From CAWANP01 sp963783445 (lineage in GTDB: Bacteria; Chloroflexota; Anaerolineae; JAAYZQ01), in NCBI GenBank assembly GCA_963783445.1, contig CAWANP010000002.1:620001-684000 (forward strand): DNA of 64,000 nt. The letters run 5' to 3'. Below, in pieces: positions 1 through 9,245 of the stretch. The position numbers were made by a program, and so were the translations under genes. Position 1 is the stretch's first letter; each line of letters begins with the position of its first letter. The notes below the pieces were generated by a model that saw only the letters and a program-made list of their open reading frames with translations, made no database searches and was not told the origin of the DNA.

Positions 1-548
1 CCGAAGATCTACTTAGTGCAGTGGAAAACGTACCGAGTGACGATGTGATTATCCTGCCCAACAATAAGAACATTGTCATGGCTGCCGAGCAAGCCAGCGC
101 TATGTCTGGAAAAAATGTGCGTGTGGTGCGGTCGATCACGGTGCCACAGGGAGTTAGTGCCTTGCTGGCACTGAATTATCAATCGGATCTGGATACGAAT
201 GCGAGTGTGATGGCCGAAGCAGCCATGGCCATCAAGACCATCGAGATCACAAGCGCGGTGCGGTCGGTACAGGTTGATGGCATCCACGTGCAAGAGGGCG
301 AAGTGATTGGGCTGGTGAATGGAGTTTTGAAGGCCAAGGGCGAGTCACCCAATGAGGTGAGCAAGATGACCCTGGGCGAGATGTCCGCCGACGAACTTGA
401 GATCATTACGGTTTATTATGGCGAGTCGGTCACTGAGGATGAGGCTCAGCAACTGGCTGGTGAGTTGGAAACCCTGTTCCCGGACCAGGAAGTTGAGGTC
501 GTGGATGGCGGCCAGCCCTACTATTACTATATCCTATCTGCGGAGTAG
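1..548 (+). CDS. fakA: Fatty acid kinase ATP-binding subunit FakA (DAK/YloV family), C-terminal part
   Basis: The reading frame is open to the left edge (first full codon at base 3), so the N-terminal ATP-binding DAK domain lies outside the window. The visible 180 or so residues match the C-terminal half of YloV/FakA proteins, including the conserved 'LPNNKNIVMAAEQA' block followed by an 'IPQG'-type segment (here VPQGVSALLA). In characterised systems FakA phosphorylates fatty acids presented by a DegV/FakB protein, feeding acyl-phosphate into phospholipid synthesis. Two degV genes follow directly, which fits that role. Family assignment is firm; substrate is inferred from the family. Confidence 0.88.
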   Translation, partial: EDLLSAVENVPSDDVIILPNNKNIVMAAEQASAMSGKNVRVVRSITVPQGVSALLALNYQSDLDTNASVMAEAAMAIKTIEITSAVRSVQVDGIHVQEGEVIGLVNGVLKAKGESPNEVSKMTLGEMSADELEIITVYYGESVTEDEAQQLAGELETLFPDQEVEVVDGGQPYYYYILSAE

Positions 549-589
549 GGGCGGTCAAGGCTCACGCAGTACCCGGAGGCACGAAATAA

Positions 590-1444
590 ATGGCAAAAGT
601 GCGTATCATCACCGACGCCACGGTCCACCTGCACTCGGACATCATTGACAAGTACCAGATCACTGTCTTGCCAGTAGAGGTTCTGTTCGGAGATGAGACC
701 TTTGTCATTGGGCGGAAAGGCAGCCCGGCCAAGCTTTTTTCCAAAATGGTCGATGGGCCGGCTGATGTGATGCGGGCCTCGATCTCGCCCCAATCCATCC
801 AGGCAGCCTATCGGGCCTTGAATGCGGAGACGGACGAGATCCTGGTCATAGTGAGTTCTCGAGCGCTGAGCCAAGTCTATGACGTGGCCTTGGCTGAGGC
901 TCAGACCTATCTGGGCCGATGCAGGATCGTGGTTGCCGATTCAGAGTCTACGTCGTGGGGATTAGGTCTGGTCGTAGAGGCTGCAGCCCGAGCAGCAGAA
1001 GAAGGGCAGCCCCTTGACCAGATCATTCGGCTGGTGCGAGGGATACTGCCTCACATCTATCTCGTTTTAGTTATCGATCGCTTGGATTACCTGGAGAAAG
1101 GAAGCCGCATTGGTCCGGCTCAGGCTCTGCTGGGCAGTATGCTGCGCATCAAGCCACTGCTGATTGTGGAAGACGGGGACGTTATTCCCATGGAGAAGGT
1201 GCGCACGCGCGCCATGGCGATAGAGAAGCTGGTTGAGTTTGTGGCCGAATTCGCCACGGTTGAGCAGGTGGTAATCCTGCGAAGCCAGCTTGGGAATGAT
1301 ATGGATGAGCTGACGGACGAATTGTGCGAGCGACTGGGTGAGGTGTTGCCAGGCTTTGAGTTCCCAGCCATCGAGTACGATCCGGTGCTGGCCTGTCATG
1401 TGGGCCCAGAGGCTTTGGGCGTGATCGTCTACGAAGGGTTGTGA
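590..1444 (+). CDS. DegV family fatty-acid-binding protein (FakB-like), copy 1
   Basis: A 284-residue DegV protein, the usual family length. It opens with the VRIITDATVHL segment, a variant of the family's 'VTDSTADL' start, and has the conserved 'R..IGPAQALLGSMLRIKPLL' region before the C-terminal domain. DegV/FakB proteins bind one fatty acid in a buried cavity and present its carboxylate to FakA. It starts 41 bases after fakA and is followed by a second degV, so the three probably form one operon. Two FakB paralogues next to one FakA often differ in preference for saturated or unsaturated chains; that cannot be decided here. Confidence 0.88.
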   Translation: MAKVRIITDATVHLHSDIIDKYQITVLPVEVLFGDETFVIGRKGSPAKLFSKMVDGPADVMRASISPQSIQAAYRALNAETDEILVIVSSRALSQVYDVALAEAQTYLGRCRIVVADSESTSWGLGLVVEAAARAAEEGQPLDQIIRLVRGILPHIYLVLVIDRLDYLEKGSRIGPAQALLGSMLRIKPLLIVEDGDVIPMEKVRTRAMAIEKLVEFVAEFATVEQVVILRSQLGNDMDELTDELCERLGEVLPGFEFPAIEYDPVLACHVGPEALGVIVYEGL

Positions 1445-1478
1445 TTGGTCTCTACGCGCTGTTCACGGATGGTCGACC

Positions 1479-2312
1479 ATGGTCAGAATCGTCACCGATA
1501 GCACGGCGGACCTGCCAGATGGTGTGGCGGCAAGGCTCGGTATTACCGTGGTACCCTGCTATGTCGTTTTTGGGTCCGAGACCTATCGGGATGGCGTAGA
1601 ACTGACAAAGCAGCAATTCTACGGAAAGCTCGCTGGGGCGAGCGTGATTCCTACGACTGCCGCACCGCCGTCTGCTGTCTACGAAGAGTCTTATCGCCAG
1701 CTAGCCAGGGAGACGGATGCTATCGTATCCATTCATCTGGCGGCTGGGCTGAGCGCCATATACTCTTCAGCGGCAGCGGCCGCAGCAAGCATTTCCGGAC
1801 TAAGGATCATTGTCTTAGACTCGGAGCAGGTGACCATGGGCTACGGGTGGATGGCGATCGCCGCCAGCGAAGCGGCCCGGCGTGGTGAAACGCTGGAGCA
1901 GATTGTGGCCCTGGTCGAGGGCATGAAGGCCCGTTCGCGGGTGCTGGCGGTCCTCGATACGCTCGACTTTGTGTACCGGGGTGGGCGAGTGGGCTGGGTG
2001 CGGGCCATGCTTGGCGCGTTGCTGCGAATCAAGCCTATCGTAGAGGTTCACGCAGGCGAGGTACGGCTCGTGGAGCGCGGGCGCACTTGGAAGCGCTCGT
2101 TGGACAAGCTAATGGAACGGGTACAGGCACTGGGACCACTGGAGCGTGCCGTTGTGCTCCACGCCAATGCTCCAGAAAAGGCGGAACGTGTGGCGGACCG
2201 ACTACAAGCCCTTGCCCCCGATTGGGATCGCCTTGTGGGGCAGGCAGGTGTGACGATTGCCAGCCACGCAGGGCCGGGAGCAGTAGGAATTGCCTGCGTC
2301 GCAGTCGAGTGA
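1479..2312 (+). CDS. DegV family fatty-acid-binding protein (FakB-like), copy 2
   Basis: A 277-residue DegV protein with the canonical N-terminal 'VRIVTDSTADLPD' motif and the 'GRVGWVRAMLGALLRIKPIV' segment. It starts 34 bases after copy 1. The two copies are clearly paralogous but diverged, as expected for fatty-acid-binding partners of FakA with different acyl specificity. This copy keeps the textbook TDSTADL start that copy 1 has lost, so copy 1 may be the more specialised one. The chosen ATG follows a weak purine-rich stretch; no better upstream start exists. Confidence 0.88.
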   Translation: MVRIVTDSTADLPDGVAARLGITVVPCYVVFGSETYRDGVELTKQQFYGKLAGASVIPTTAAPPSAVYEESYRQLARETDAIVSIHLAAGLSAIYSSAAAAAASISGLRIIVLDSEQVTMGYGWMAIAASEAARRGETLEQIVALVEGMKARSRVLAVLDTLDFVYRGGRVGWVRAMLGALLRIKPIVEVHAGEVRLVERGRTWKRSLDKLMERVQALGPLERAVVLHANAPEKAERVADRLQALAPDWDRLVGQAGVTIASHAGPGAVGIACVAVE

Positions 2313-2388
2313 CAGAACTAGGCTAAGCCAGGGTACGACGGCAGGTTTGGGCAAAGCAGCGTAAAAGGAAATATGGTTCGGAGGCAGA

Positions 2389-4878
2389 ATGCTGGCAGCT
2401 TTTGATAAGCTGGACAAGATACTTAGACTGGAACTGAGCCAGGGTTATCGCAACCGGGCTGTGATCGGCGGACTGGACAAGTTTGCAGTGCTCTGGCGGG
2501 ATGAGGCTCTAACAGAATCGTTAGACGACGTGCAGAACAGCCAGATTACCAAGATCTCTGACCTGTTGGCTGGCTACTCTCAGGCCGACCAGCCTGAACG
2601 CCAAGAGTCGGTGGAGAGTATTCTGAGCCTGCTCCAAGAGGCGCCGGACGATTCTCCACCCCGCAAGCCGCCTCTGCGCAAGCCGGGCTCGACTGGCACC
2701 GAGTCTCCGGCCGAGTCGCCTGTGGCTCCCGAGCCCCAGGGCGCACCGGTGCCTGTCGAGGAGACCTCGGACGTGCCCCCTGAGCCTCCTGCTTCGGGCC
2801 TGCAGGCGCCGGTCACCAGCCTGCCTGGGATCAGTGTAGCATACTCAGCTCGCCTTTCCCGTCTGGGGATTTCCACCGTGCGTGACCTTTTGTACCACGT
2901 TCCCCATCGCTATGATGACTATCGTACGCTGAAACCAATTAACCGGCTGGAGTACGGGGACGAGACAACCGTCGTTGGCACGATCTGGGAAACTACCAGC
3001 CGCAAGACACGGGGAGGCAGTACACTGGTCAGCAGCATTGTGGCGGATGCTTCAGGTACTATCGAGGCGGTGTGGTTCAACCAGCCCTACTTGGTCCGCC
3101 AACTGCGTGCTGGGCGGCAGATTGTTCTGAGCGGGAAGGTGGACGAGTACCTGGGACGCCTGATGCTGCAATCACCAGTTTGGGAGCCGCTGGAGAAGGA
3201 ATTGATCCATACTGGCCGCCTGGTACCCATCTATTCCCTGACGAGCGGTATCACATCTCGTTGGATGCGGCGGCTCATGAAGCGTGTTGTGGATCACTGG
3301 GCTCCGCGTCTGGAGGATTACCTGCCCGACCAGATCCGCAAGAGGGCGGGACTGATAGAACTGGCCGCTGCCCTCCGGCAGATCCACTTTCCCGACAGTG
3401 AGGCGACGGCTGCGGTGGCGCGCCACCGCTTGTCTTTTGACGAGTTCCTATTTATCCAACTGGGGATGCTGTCCCAGCGTCAAGAATGGCAGAGCCAGGC
3501 TGGGATACCCATTCCACGCGATCAGGGACTCCTGGATGCCTTCCTGGGTTCGCTGTCATTTCAACTAACCCCTGCCCAACAGCGTAGTCTCGATCAGATT
3601 TTGGTCGATATGGCTCAATCACAGCCAATGAGCCGCTTGCTGCAGGGAGATGTGGGTTCGGGTAAAACGGTGGTTGCGATGGCGGCCATGCTAATGGCTG
3701 TTGCGGCGGGCAAACAGTCGGCCCTGATGGCGCCCACCGAGGTCTTGGCCGAACAGCATTACCGGACTATAACAGAATTGGTGGCCCATGCTGAAGACTG
3801 GGGGCTTGAAGGCCCCTTGTCGGTGGTGTTACTCACAGGCAGCCTTCGTCGTGTTGAGCGTGGAAAGGCGTATGCGGCTCTGGCTTCGGGCCAAGCACAC
3901 ATTGTTGTGGGCACCCACGCCTTGATCCAAAAGCATGTTACGTTCAAAGACTTGGGCCTGGCCATTGTGGATGAGCAACACCGTTTTGGAGTAACCCAGC
4001 GCACTAGCCTGCGCGGAAAGGGAGCCTCTCCCCACGTGTTGGTCATGAGCGCCACGCCTATCCCGCGCAGCCTGGCGCTGACGGTTTACGGTGATCTCGA
4101 GGTTTCGGTGATTGACGAACTGCCTCCTGGCCGGCAGCCTATTGAAACCCGCTGGCTGCTACCCAAGGAGCGGGAGCGTGCCTACGCTTTCCTGCGCAGC
4201 CAGGTGGAAAAGGGCCGGCAGGCGTTCATCCTGTATCCCCTTGTCGAGGAATCGGAGAAGGTAGATGCCCGAGCTGCGGTGGAGGAATACGAACGGCTGC
4301 AGCAGAGTGTGTTCCCGGACCTTCGGCTGGGATTGATCCACGGCCGCATGAAGGCGCGGGAGAAGGAACGGGTGATGGTCGATTTCCACGAGGGCGAACT
4401 AGACATGCTGGTGTCTACCTCGGTGATAGAGGTCGGCATTGATGTGCCAAATGCCTCTGTCATGCTCATTGAGGGTGCCGACCGTTTCGGCTTGGCTCAA
4501 CTGCACCAGTTCCGGGGCCGGGTTGGCCGAGGCGCACACCGATCGTATTGCTTGCTGCTCTCCGATGCGGCTTCTCCCGACGATCCTACAACCAAGGCCA
4601 CGTGGGAAAGGCTAAAGGCCATCGAAGACACACAGGATGGATTCGTTCTGGCCGAAAAGGATCTGGTTTTGCGCGGCCCCGGGGACTTTTTCGGGGTACG
4701 GCAGAGCGGACTGCCTGCGCTGCGCCTGGCCAGCCTGAGCAATGTCCAGATCCTGGAGCAGGCGCGCGCCGAGGCGCAAGCCCTATTTGAGGACGATCCG
4801 GCGCTGAGCAGGCCTGAAAATCAGGCGTTGGCTGAGCAGGTGTCGCTTTTCTGGCAGGCGGTAGGGGAACCAAACTAG
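2389..4878 (+). CDS. recG: ATP-dependent DNA helicase RecG
   Basis: RecG remodels stalled replication forks and branched DNA. The 829-residue protein contains a wedge/OB domain in its middle ('YHVPHRYDDY' around residue 170), then helicase motifs: Walker A GDVGSGKT at residues 420-427, the DEQH box at 528-531 (RecG has DEQH in place of DEAH), 'SATPIPRSLALT' motif III and the 'GRVGRG' motif VI. It is longer than E. coli RecG (about 690) because of a roughly 150-residue N-terminal extension with a Pro/Glu-rich stretch; extended RecG proteins occur in several deep-branching phyla. The ATG follows a GGAGG ribosome site. Confidence 0.95.
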   Translation: MLAAFDKLDKILRLELSQGYRNRAVIGGLDKFAVLWRDEALTESLDDVQNSQITKISDLLAGYSQADQPERQESVESILSLLQEAPDDSPPRKPPLRKPGSTGTESPAESPVAPEPQGAPVPVEETSDVPPEPPASGLQAPVTSLPGISVAYSARLSRLGISTVRDLLYHVPHRYDDYRTLKPINRLEYGDETTVVGTIWETTSRKTRGGSTLVSSIVADASGTIEAVWFNQPYLVRQLRAGRQIVLSGKVDEYLGRLMLQSPVWEPLEKELIHTGRLVPIYSLTSGITSRWMRRLMKRVVDHWAPRLEDYLPDQIRKRAGLIELAAALRQIHFPDSEATAAVARHRLSFDEFLFIQLGMLSQRQEWQSQAGIPIPRDQGLLDAFLGSLSFQLTPAQQRSLDQILVDMAQSQPMSRLLQGDVGSGKTVVAMAAMLMAVAAGKQSALMAPTEVLAEQHYRTITELVAHAEDWGLEGPLSVVLLTGSLRRVERGKAYAALASGQAHIVVGTHALIQKHVTFKDLGLAIVDEQHRFGVTQRTSLRGKGASPHVLVMSATPIPRSLALTVYGDLEVSVIDELPPGRQPIETRWLLPKERERAYAFLRSQVEKGRQAFILYPLVEESEKVDARAAVEEYERLQQSVFPDLRLGLIHGRMKAREKERVMVDFHEGELDMLVSTSVIEVGIDVPNASVMLIEGADRFGLAQLHQFRGRVGRGAHRSYCLLLSDAASPDDPTTKATWERLKAIEDTQDGFVLAEKDLVLRGPGDFFGVRQSGLPALRLASLSNVQILEQARAEAQALFEDDPALSRPENQALAEQVSLFWQAVGEPN

Positions 4879-4898
4879 ACTCCCCGCGGAGACCATTC

Positions 4899-5441
4899 AT
4901 GTCCAAACCAACCAAAGTTTGTGCCATTTACCCAGGTACTTTTGACCCCGTGCACAATGGGCACATAGACATCGTTGCACGGGCTTCCAAGCTCTTTGAT
5001 CATCTGACGGTTGCGATCTATGCCCGGCCCCTCAAGAATTTGTTGTTTACCACGGAAGAGCGTGAGGCCATGATGGTAGAAGCCCTGCGCGACATCCCTA
5101 ATGTCAGTGTTGGAACCTATCGCCAATTGACCGTTGAGTATGCCAGGCAGACAGGCGCCCAGGCTGTGGTCCGCGGCCTCCGCGTGATTTCTGACTTTGA
5201 GTTGGAATTCCAGATGGCGCTGACCAACAAGAAACTGGCGCCAGACATAGAATTTGTGTGTCTGATGACGAGCCAGGCATATGCCTTTCTTAGCGCCAGT
5301 ACGGTCAAAGAGATTGCCATGTTGGGGGGATGTGTTGATTCCATGGTGCCTCCCCACGTGGCCGTCGCGATGAGCGCCAAGTTCGAAGGGCCAGCCAGTG
5401 CCGACGAGGAGAATGTGAAGCTGGTCTCACTACGAGATTAG
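4899..5441 (+). CDS. coaD: Phosphopantetheine adenylyltransferase
   Basis: CoaD transfers AMP from ATP to 4'-phosphopantetheine, the penultimate step of coenzyme A synthesis. The N-terminus carries the nucleotidyltransferase signature 'YPGTFDPVHNGH' with the HxGH motif at residues 19-22. At 180 residues it is slightly longer than the usual 160 because of a C-terminal tail. It begins 20 bases after recG, and recG-coaD adjacency is common in bacteria. Start chosen because it places the motif at the usual distance from the N-terminus. Confidence 0.95.
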   Translation: MSKPTKVCAIYPGTFDPVHNGHIDIVARASKLFDHLTVAIYARPLKNLLFTTEEREAMMVEALRDIPNVSVGTYRQLTVEYARQTGAQAVVRGLRVISDFELEFQMALTNKKLAPDIEFVCLMTSQAYAFLSASTVKEIAMLGGCVDSMVPPHVAVAMSAKFEGPASADEENVKLVSLRD

Positions 5442-5480
5442 ACTCAACGTACTAAACCAAGAAGAAAGGAGGCGATTCCC

Positions 5481-6017
5481 ATTAGCGACATCTATCACCT
5501 AATCGATCGATTGGAACGGCTGCTGAACGATAGCACGCAGGTGCCCCTGAGCGCATACCTGATCGTCAATGAAGAGGCCTGCCTTGACATCATTGACCAG
5601 ATGCGAACGGCCATTCCGCTGGAGGTTAAGCGGGGGGAGCGAGTCCAACAGGAGCGGGACCGGATCGTCGCTCAGGCAGAGGAAGAGGCCGGGAGGATCG
5701 TAGAACTGGGGAAGGAGGAGGCGGCCAAACTGGCTGAGGAGCACGAAGTCATCCAGGCTGCGAATCAGAGAGCCCAGACGATCCTCGAACGCGCCCAGCG
5801 CGAAGCTGAAGGGCTCAAAAGTGAGGCCGATCAGTACGCACAAGGCGTTTTGGTCTCTCTCGATGACCAACTCGGGGCACTGGATGGCCAGATCGAGGGT
5901 CTTCTGACGACGGTGCGCAACGGCCTGAGGAGACTTTCGCAGTCCGAAGAGCCTGTGCCTGTGCGCAGCCCCGTACAGATGGAAGAGCCTGCCTCTTTGC
6001 CGGAAGCCGGATCCTAA
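5481..6017 (+). CDS. Coiled-coil protein with probable ATT start codon
   Basis: Unrecognised function. The frame encodes an acidic, Ala/Glu/Arg-rich coiled coil (about residues 45-130) resembling the stalk of ATP synthase subunit b or DivIVA-type scaffolds, with no membrane segment and a Pro/Glu tail. A TTG at 5511 could start it, but an in-frame ATT at 5481 lies 8 bases after a near-perfect AAAGGAGG site (5465-5472), and the upstream codons read as a continuous helix (SDIYHLIDRLERLL). I therefore prefer ATT, a rare start known from infC. It stands between coaD and DUF177. Confidence 0.7.
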   Translation: MSDIYHLIDRLERLLNDSTQVPLSAYLIVNEEACLDIIDQMRTAIPLEVKRGERVQQERDRIVAQAEEEAGRIVELGKEEAAKLAEEHEVIQAANQRAQTILERAQREAEGLKSEADQYAQGVLVSLDDQLGALDGQIEGLLTTVRNGLRRLSQSEEPVPVRSPVQMEEPASLPEAGS

Positions 6018-6111
6018 TACTGATCTGCAGGCAGATTGTACCAACGTCCGCGAACGACATAGCCGCGCCTGGGGTGGAGTGCGCGGCAACCCGCCCTGTC
6101 GCGTCTATGTC

Positions 6112-6140
6112 TTGACACGTGACTTACTCTGGCCTATAAT
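6112..6140 (+). promoter_or_regulatory. Sigma-70-type promoter for the DUF177-rpmF operon
   Basis: Perfect hexamers: TTGACA at 6112-6117 and TATAAT at 6135-6140 with a 17-base spacer. Transcription should start near 6147, giving a leader of about 20 bases before the ATG at 6168. Confidence 0.85.
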
Positions 6141-6167
6141 TGGGCCGACCAATGGTCGGGGATAGAG

Positions 6168-6722
6168 ATGCGTTACAACGTTGCGCAACTGCTCAAGGGG
6201 CCGATCGGCGGGCGCCGAGAACATGATCTGAACGAAGAAGTCGACTGGCTGGATGAAGAGCTAGAGACCCTTCGCCCGTTGACTGGTTTGGTGATGTTCA
6301 CGCGTACGAGCCAGGGGATCCTGGTTACGGGGCAATTGCGGACCGTGCTCCGCGGGACGTGCCGGCGTTGCCTTGAGCCGTGCGACGTGGCTGCGGAGCT
6401 TGACCTGGAAGAAGAGTTCTATCCTGTGGTACACATTGGCCAGGGACCGCTGGGCGACGCGCTCGACGAGGACGGTGATGAGGCCCTGTTGATTGACGAG
6501 AGCCATGTCCTTGATCTGAGCGAAGTGATCCGCCAAGGACTGTTGCTGGTTGACCCAAGTCAGACTCTGTGCCGTACCGATTGTGCGGGATTGTGCCCGC
6601 GCTGCGGTGGAAACCGCGACTTGGGGGAGTGCAATTGCGACGAGGGTCTGGGGGATCCGCGCTGGGCGGTGCTGCAGACATTGCTATCGAATTCATCAGA
6701 TTCGGTGGAAAGGAGCGACTAA
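6168..6722 (+). CDS. DUF177 (YceD) family protein
   Basis: YceD/DUF177 proteins are encoded next to rpmF across bacteria and are linked to 23S rRNA processing and ribosome assembly. The 184-residue product has the family's central Cys pair (CRRCLEPC) and a C-terminal cysteine cluster (CAGLCPRCGG followed by CNC) likely to bind zinc. A consensus promoter lies just upstream and rpmF follows 3 bases after the stop, so the two are cotranscribed. Family and neighbourhood agree. Confidence 0.9.
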   Translation: MRYNVAQLLKGPIGGRREHDLNEEVDWLDEELETLRPLTGLVMFTRTSQGILVTGQLRTVLRGTCRRCLEPCDVAAELDLEEEFYPVVHIGQGPLGDALDEDGDEALLIDESHVLDLSEVIRQGLLLVDPSQTLCRTDCAGLCPRCGGNRDLGECNCDEGLGDPRWAVLQTLLSNSSDSVERSD

Positions 6723-6725
6723 GCT

Positions 6726-6911
6726 GTGGGAGCATTACCAAAACACAAATTGGGCAAAGGTAGGAAGGGCCGCAGGCGCAGCCACAATGCGCTAAAGGCC
6801 CGAAACCTGATCCCTTGTCCCAAGTGTCACGAACTGCGTTTGCCTCACCAGGTTTGTGCCTCGTGCGGCAGCTATAAGGGCATTGACGTTATCGAAATCA
6901 AGAGTGAATAG
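6726..6911 (+). CDS. rpmF: 50S ribosomal protein L32
   Basis: A 61-residue basic protein starting at GTG. It begins 'GALPKHKLGKGRKGRRRSHN', close to the typical 'AVPKRK.S..R...RRSH' start of L32, and carries the zinc ribbon CPKC...CASCG. An AAAGGAG site lies about 10 bases upstream. The preceding DUF177 gene is its usual partner. Two hairpins follow the stop codon, the second resembling an intrinsic terminator. Confidence 0.95.
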   Translation: MGALPKHKLGKGRKGRRRSHNALKARNLIPCPKCHELRLPHQVCASCGSYKGIDVIEIKSE

Positions 6912-6958
6912 TACAGGCAGACACTGTCTGGCGGTGTCTGCGTACTGGGATAGAGAGA

Positions 6959-6995
6959 GGCCGTGTCAGTTATTCAGGCACACGGCCCTTGTTTT
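6959..6995 (+). terminator. Probable intrinsic terminator after rpmF
   Basis: An 8-bp perfect stem (GGCCGTGT at 6959-6966 with ACACGGCC at 6980-6987) is followed by CTTGTTTT. A second inverted repeat just upstream (GCAGACAC with GTGTCTGC around 6916-6941) may add to it. Confidence 0.65.
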
Positions 6996-7039
6996 GCCAG
7001 TGGCGCACGGGCTAGCGATGATGCTATCAGGAGGTCACA

Positions 7040-8179
7040 GTGATTGATTTCTCTTTAACCGGCGATCTGTTGGAGATTCAGGCCAGAGCACGCGAGTTCG
7101 CCAGAGAAGAGATTTTGCCTATTGCCGCCGAGTGCGACCAGAAGGCCCAAGTGCCGTCTGGCATCGTTGCCAAGGCCAAGGCAGCGGGGCTGATCAATGT
7201 CACGGTTCCCGAGGAATATGGGGGCATGGGTTATGGTGCGCTTGAAAGTGCCCTCATCGCTGAAGAGTTGGGTGCGGCCTGTGCTGGCATCAGCATTACC
7301 CTCCTGGTCAATGGCCTGGCGCTGACGCCAATCCAGCTATTTGCCAGCGAGGAGCAGAAGAAAAAATACCTTCTCCCTATCGCAGAGGGCGGAAAGCTAG
7401 CGGCCTTTTGCCTGACGGAGCGTGACGCAGGTTCCGACGCGAGTGGGATCCGGACCGTGGCTTTGCCCGACGGAGAAGACTTTGTCATCAACGGGCAAAA
7501 GTGCTTTATCACCAGCGGCGGTCTTGCGGATATCATGACCGTCTTTGCCCTGACGGATCCCGATCGCGGGCCCAGAGGAGTGTCGGCCATTGTCGTTCCG
7601 GCGGACACACCCGGTATCCGGGTAACCAAGGTCGAGGACAAGATGGGGCAAAGGGCGTCGAACACGGTAGAACTGACCTTCGAGAACGTGCGCGTTCCCC
7701 AGGGGAACCTGCTAGGGAAGCGAGGACGAGGCTTTCCCATTGCCCTACAGACGCTGGACTTTGGCCGGTCTGGGGTGGCTGCGTTGAGCGTTGGTGTGGC
7801 GCGGGCGGCCCTAGAATATGCCGTGGCCTATGCCAAAGAGCGCCAGCAGTTTGGATCACCCATTAACGCCAACCAGGGCGTCTCTTTCATGCTGGCTGAT
7901 ATGGCCATGAAAGTGGAGGCGGCGCGACTGCTCACCTGGCAGGCGGCCTGGTACGCGGACCAAGGGGTCAAGGTTACCGACAAGTCGGCCATGGCCAAGT
8001 GCTTTGCTGCGGACACGGCGATGGCGGTGACGACCGACGCTGTACAGATTTTTGGCGGATATGGCTACATGAAGGATTATCCCGTCGAAAAGCTGATGAG
8101 GGATGCCAAACTGCTCCAGATCTACGAGGGCACCAACCAGATCCAGCGGATGGTGATTGCCCGGCAGTTGAGCAAGTGA
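7040..8179 (+). CDS. Acyl-CoA dehydrogenase
   Basis: A 379-residue flavoenzyme of the short/medium-chain acyl-CoA dehydrogenase family, which introduces the alpha-beta double bond into acyl-CoA and passes electrons to ETF. It has the FAD/substrate signature 'CLTERDAGSDASG', a 'CFITSGG' segment and the C-terminal 'YEGTNQIQRM' block whose glutamate (E363) is at the position of the catalytic base. The GTG start follows an AGGAGGT site. It heads a run with fabD and fabG, so it may act in a shared fatty-acid or acyl-CoA context; the chain length used is unknown. Confidence 0.92.
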   Translation: MIDFSLTGDLLEIQARAREFAREEILPIAAECDQKAQVPSGIVAKAKAAGLINVTVPEEYGGMGYGALESALIAEELGAACAGISITLLVNGLALTPIQLFASEEQKKKYLLPIAEGGKLAAFCLTERDAGSDASGIRTVALPDGEDFVINGQKCFITSGGLADIMTVFALTDPDRGPRGVSAIVVPADTPGIRVTKVEDKMGQRASNTVELTFENVRVPQGNLLGKRGRGFPIALQTLDFGRSGVAALSVGVARAALEYAVAYAKERQQFGSPINANQGVSFMLADMAMKVEAARLLTWQAAWYADQGVKVTDKSAMAKCFAADTAMAVTTDAVQIFGGYGYMKDYPVEKLMRDAKLLQIYEGTNQIQRMVIARQLSK

Positions 8180-8205
8180 GGGAGCGAAGCTAGAGGGGCG
8201 ACGAG

Positions 8206-9150
8206 ATGGGCGAGGCGGCACTGGTTTTTCCAGGACAGGGATCACAGGAAGTAGGGATGGGCCGGGATCTGGTTGAAGCCTATCCACAAGCCCGTCATTT
8301 GTTTGATGAAGCCGATACGATCCTGGGCTTTTCGCTGTCGAGTATGTGTTTCGATGGGCCTGAAGCAGCCTTGAATGATACGATCAACACGCAGCCAGCA
8401 CTCTTTGTCACCAGCCTGGCTGTACTGGCTGCCCTGGAGGTCGAGGGCGGAGATGCTGTACGGCCAGCGATGGTTGCTGGCCACAGCCTGGGGGAACTGA
8501 CTGCCCTTGCTGCGGTGGGGGCGATGGAGTTTGCCGATGGCTTGCGGCTGGTACGGGAGCGCGGCCGGCTGATGAAGCTGGCCGGAGAACAGAGTCCTGG
8601 GGGCATGGCTGCCGTAATCAAGATGGCCGACCAAGACGTGGAGCGAGCCTGTAAGGAGGCCAGCGACGAGATTGGGCAGCCGGTGCAGATCGCGAACTAT
8701 AACTCGCCGGGCCAGGTGGTCATTTCTGGCGACAAGGATGCACTGGCGCGGGCGATAGAACTGCTGAAGGAACGAGGCGGCCGGCGCATCATCCCCCTGG
8801 CTGTGAGCATTGCTGCCCATTCGCCTCTGATGGCCAGTGTCGTAGGCGAGTACCGGGCTGCGGTGGACGCGACGCCCTTTCGGGTGCCTGAGGTGCAGGT
8901 TGTGGCCAATATCAGCGCTCGGCCGTTGTTTGGGGTTGATGAAATCCGCGACGAATTGGCCGGGCAGCTCACCTGGCCTGTGCGTTGGACATCCTCTATG
9001 CAGTGGATGATCGAGCAGGGCGTGACGCGCTTTGTCGAGGTAGGGCCCAAGGATGTGCTGAGCAAACTGGCCAAGCGGATCGACCGTCGGGCAGAGGCCC
9101 AGAGTGTGGGAGATGTAGCATCTGTGCAAGCGCTGCATCCCGGCGGATAG
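8206..9150 (+). CDS. fabD: Malonyl-CoA:ACP transacylase
   Basis: FabD moves malonate from CoA to acyl carrier protein at the start of fatty acid synthesis. The 314-residue protein starts with the 'FPGQGSQ' oxyanion loop and has the nucleophile elbow GHSLGE with the catalytic serine at residue 94. Length matches the family. It lies between acyl-CoA dehydrogenase and fabG; fabH, plsX and acpP, often nearby, are absent from the window. Confidence 0.94.
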   Translation: MGEAALVFPGQGSQEVGMGRDLVEAYPQARHLFDEADTILGFSLSSMCFDGPEAALNDTINTQPALFVTSLAVLAALEVEGGDAVRPAMVAGHSLGELTALAAVGAMEFADGLRLVRERGRLMKLAGEQSPGGMAAVIKMADQDVERACKEASDEIGQPVQIANYNSPGQVVISGDKDALARAIELLKERGGRRIIPLAVSIAAHSPLMASVVGEYRAAVDATPFRVPEVQVVANISARPLFGVDEIRDELAGQLTWPVRWTSSMQWMIEQGVTRFVEVGPKDVLSKLAKRIDRRAEAQSVGDVASVQALHPGG

Positions 9151-9245
9151 GGCTCGCCTGCGGCAACAAGGCTGCAGGGGCGGTGGGTCTGATGCGTCGC
9201 AGTGGGTGAGATGGATCCGGCCACCAGAGACTGTGGGGGAAAGCT

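Noticed and set aside
8242..9138. 298-codon open frame opposite fabD
   Set aside because: It is a shadow of fabD with no protein family likeness and no ribosome site; many such antisense frames occur in this GC-rich DNA.
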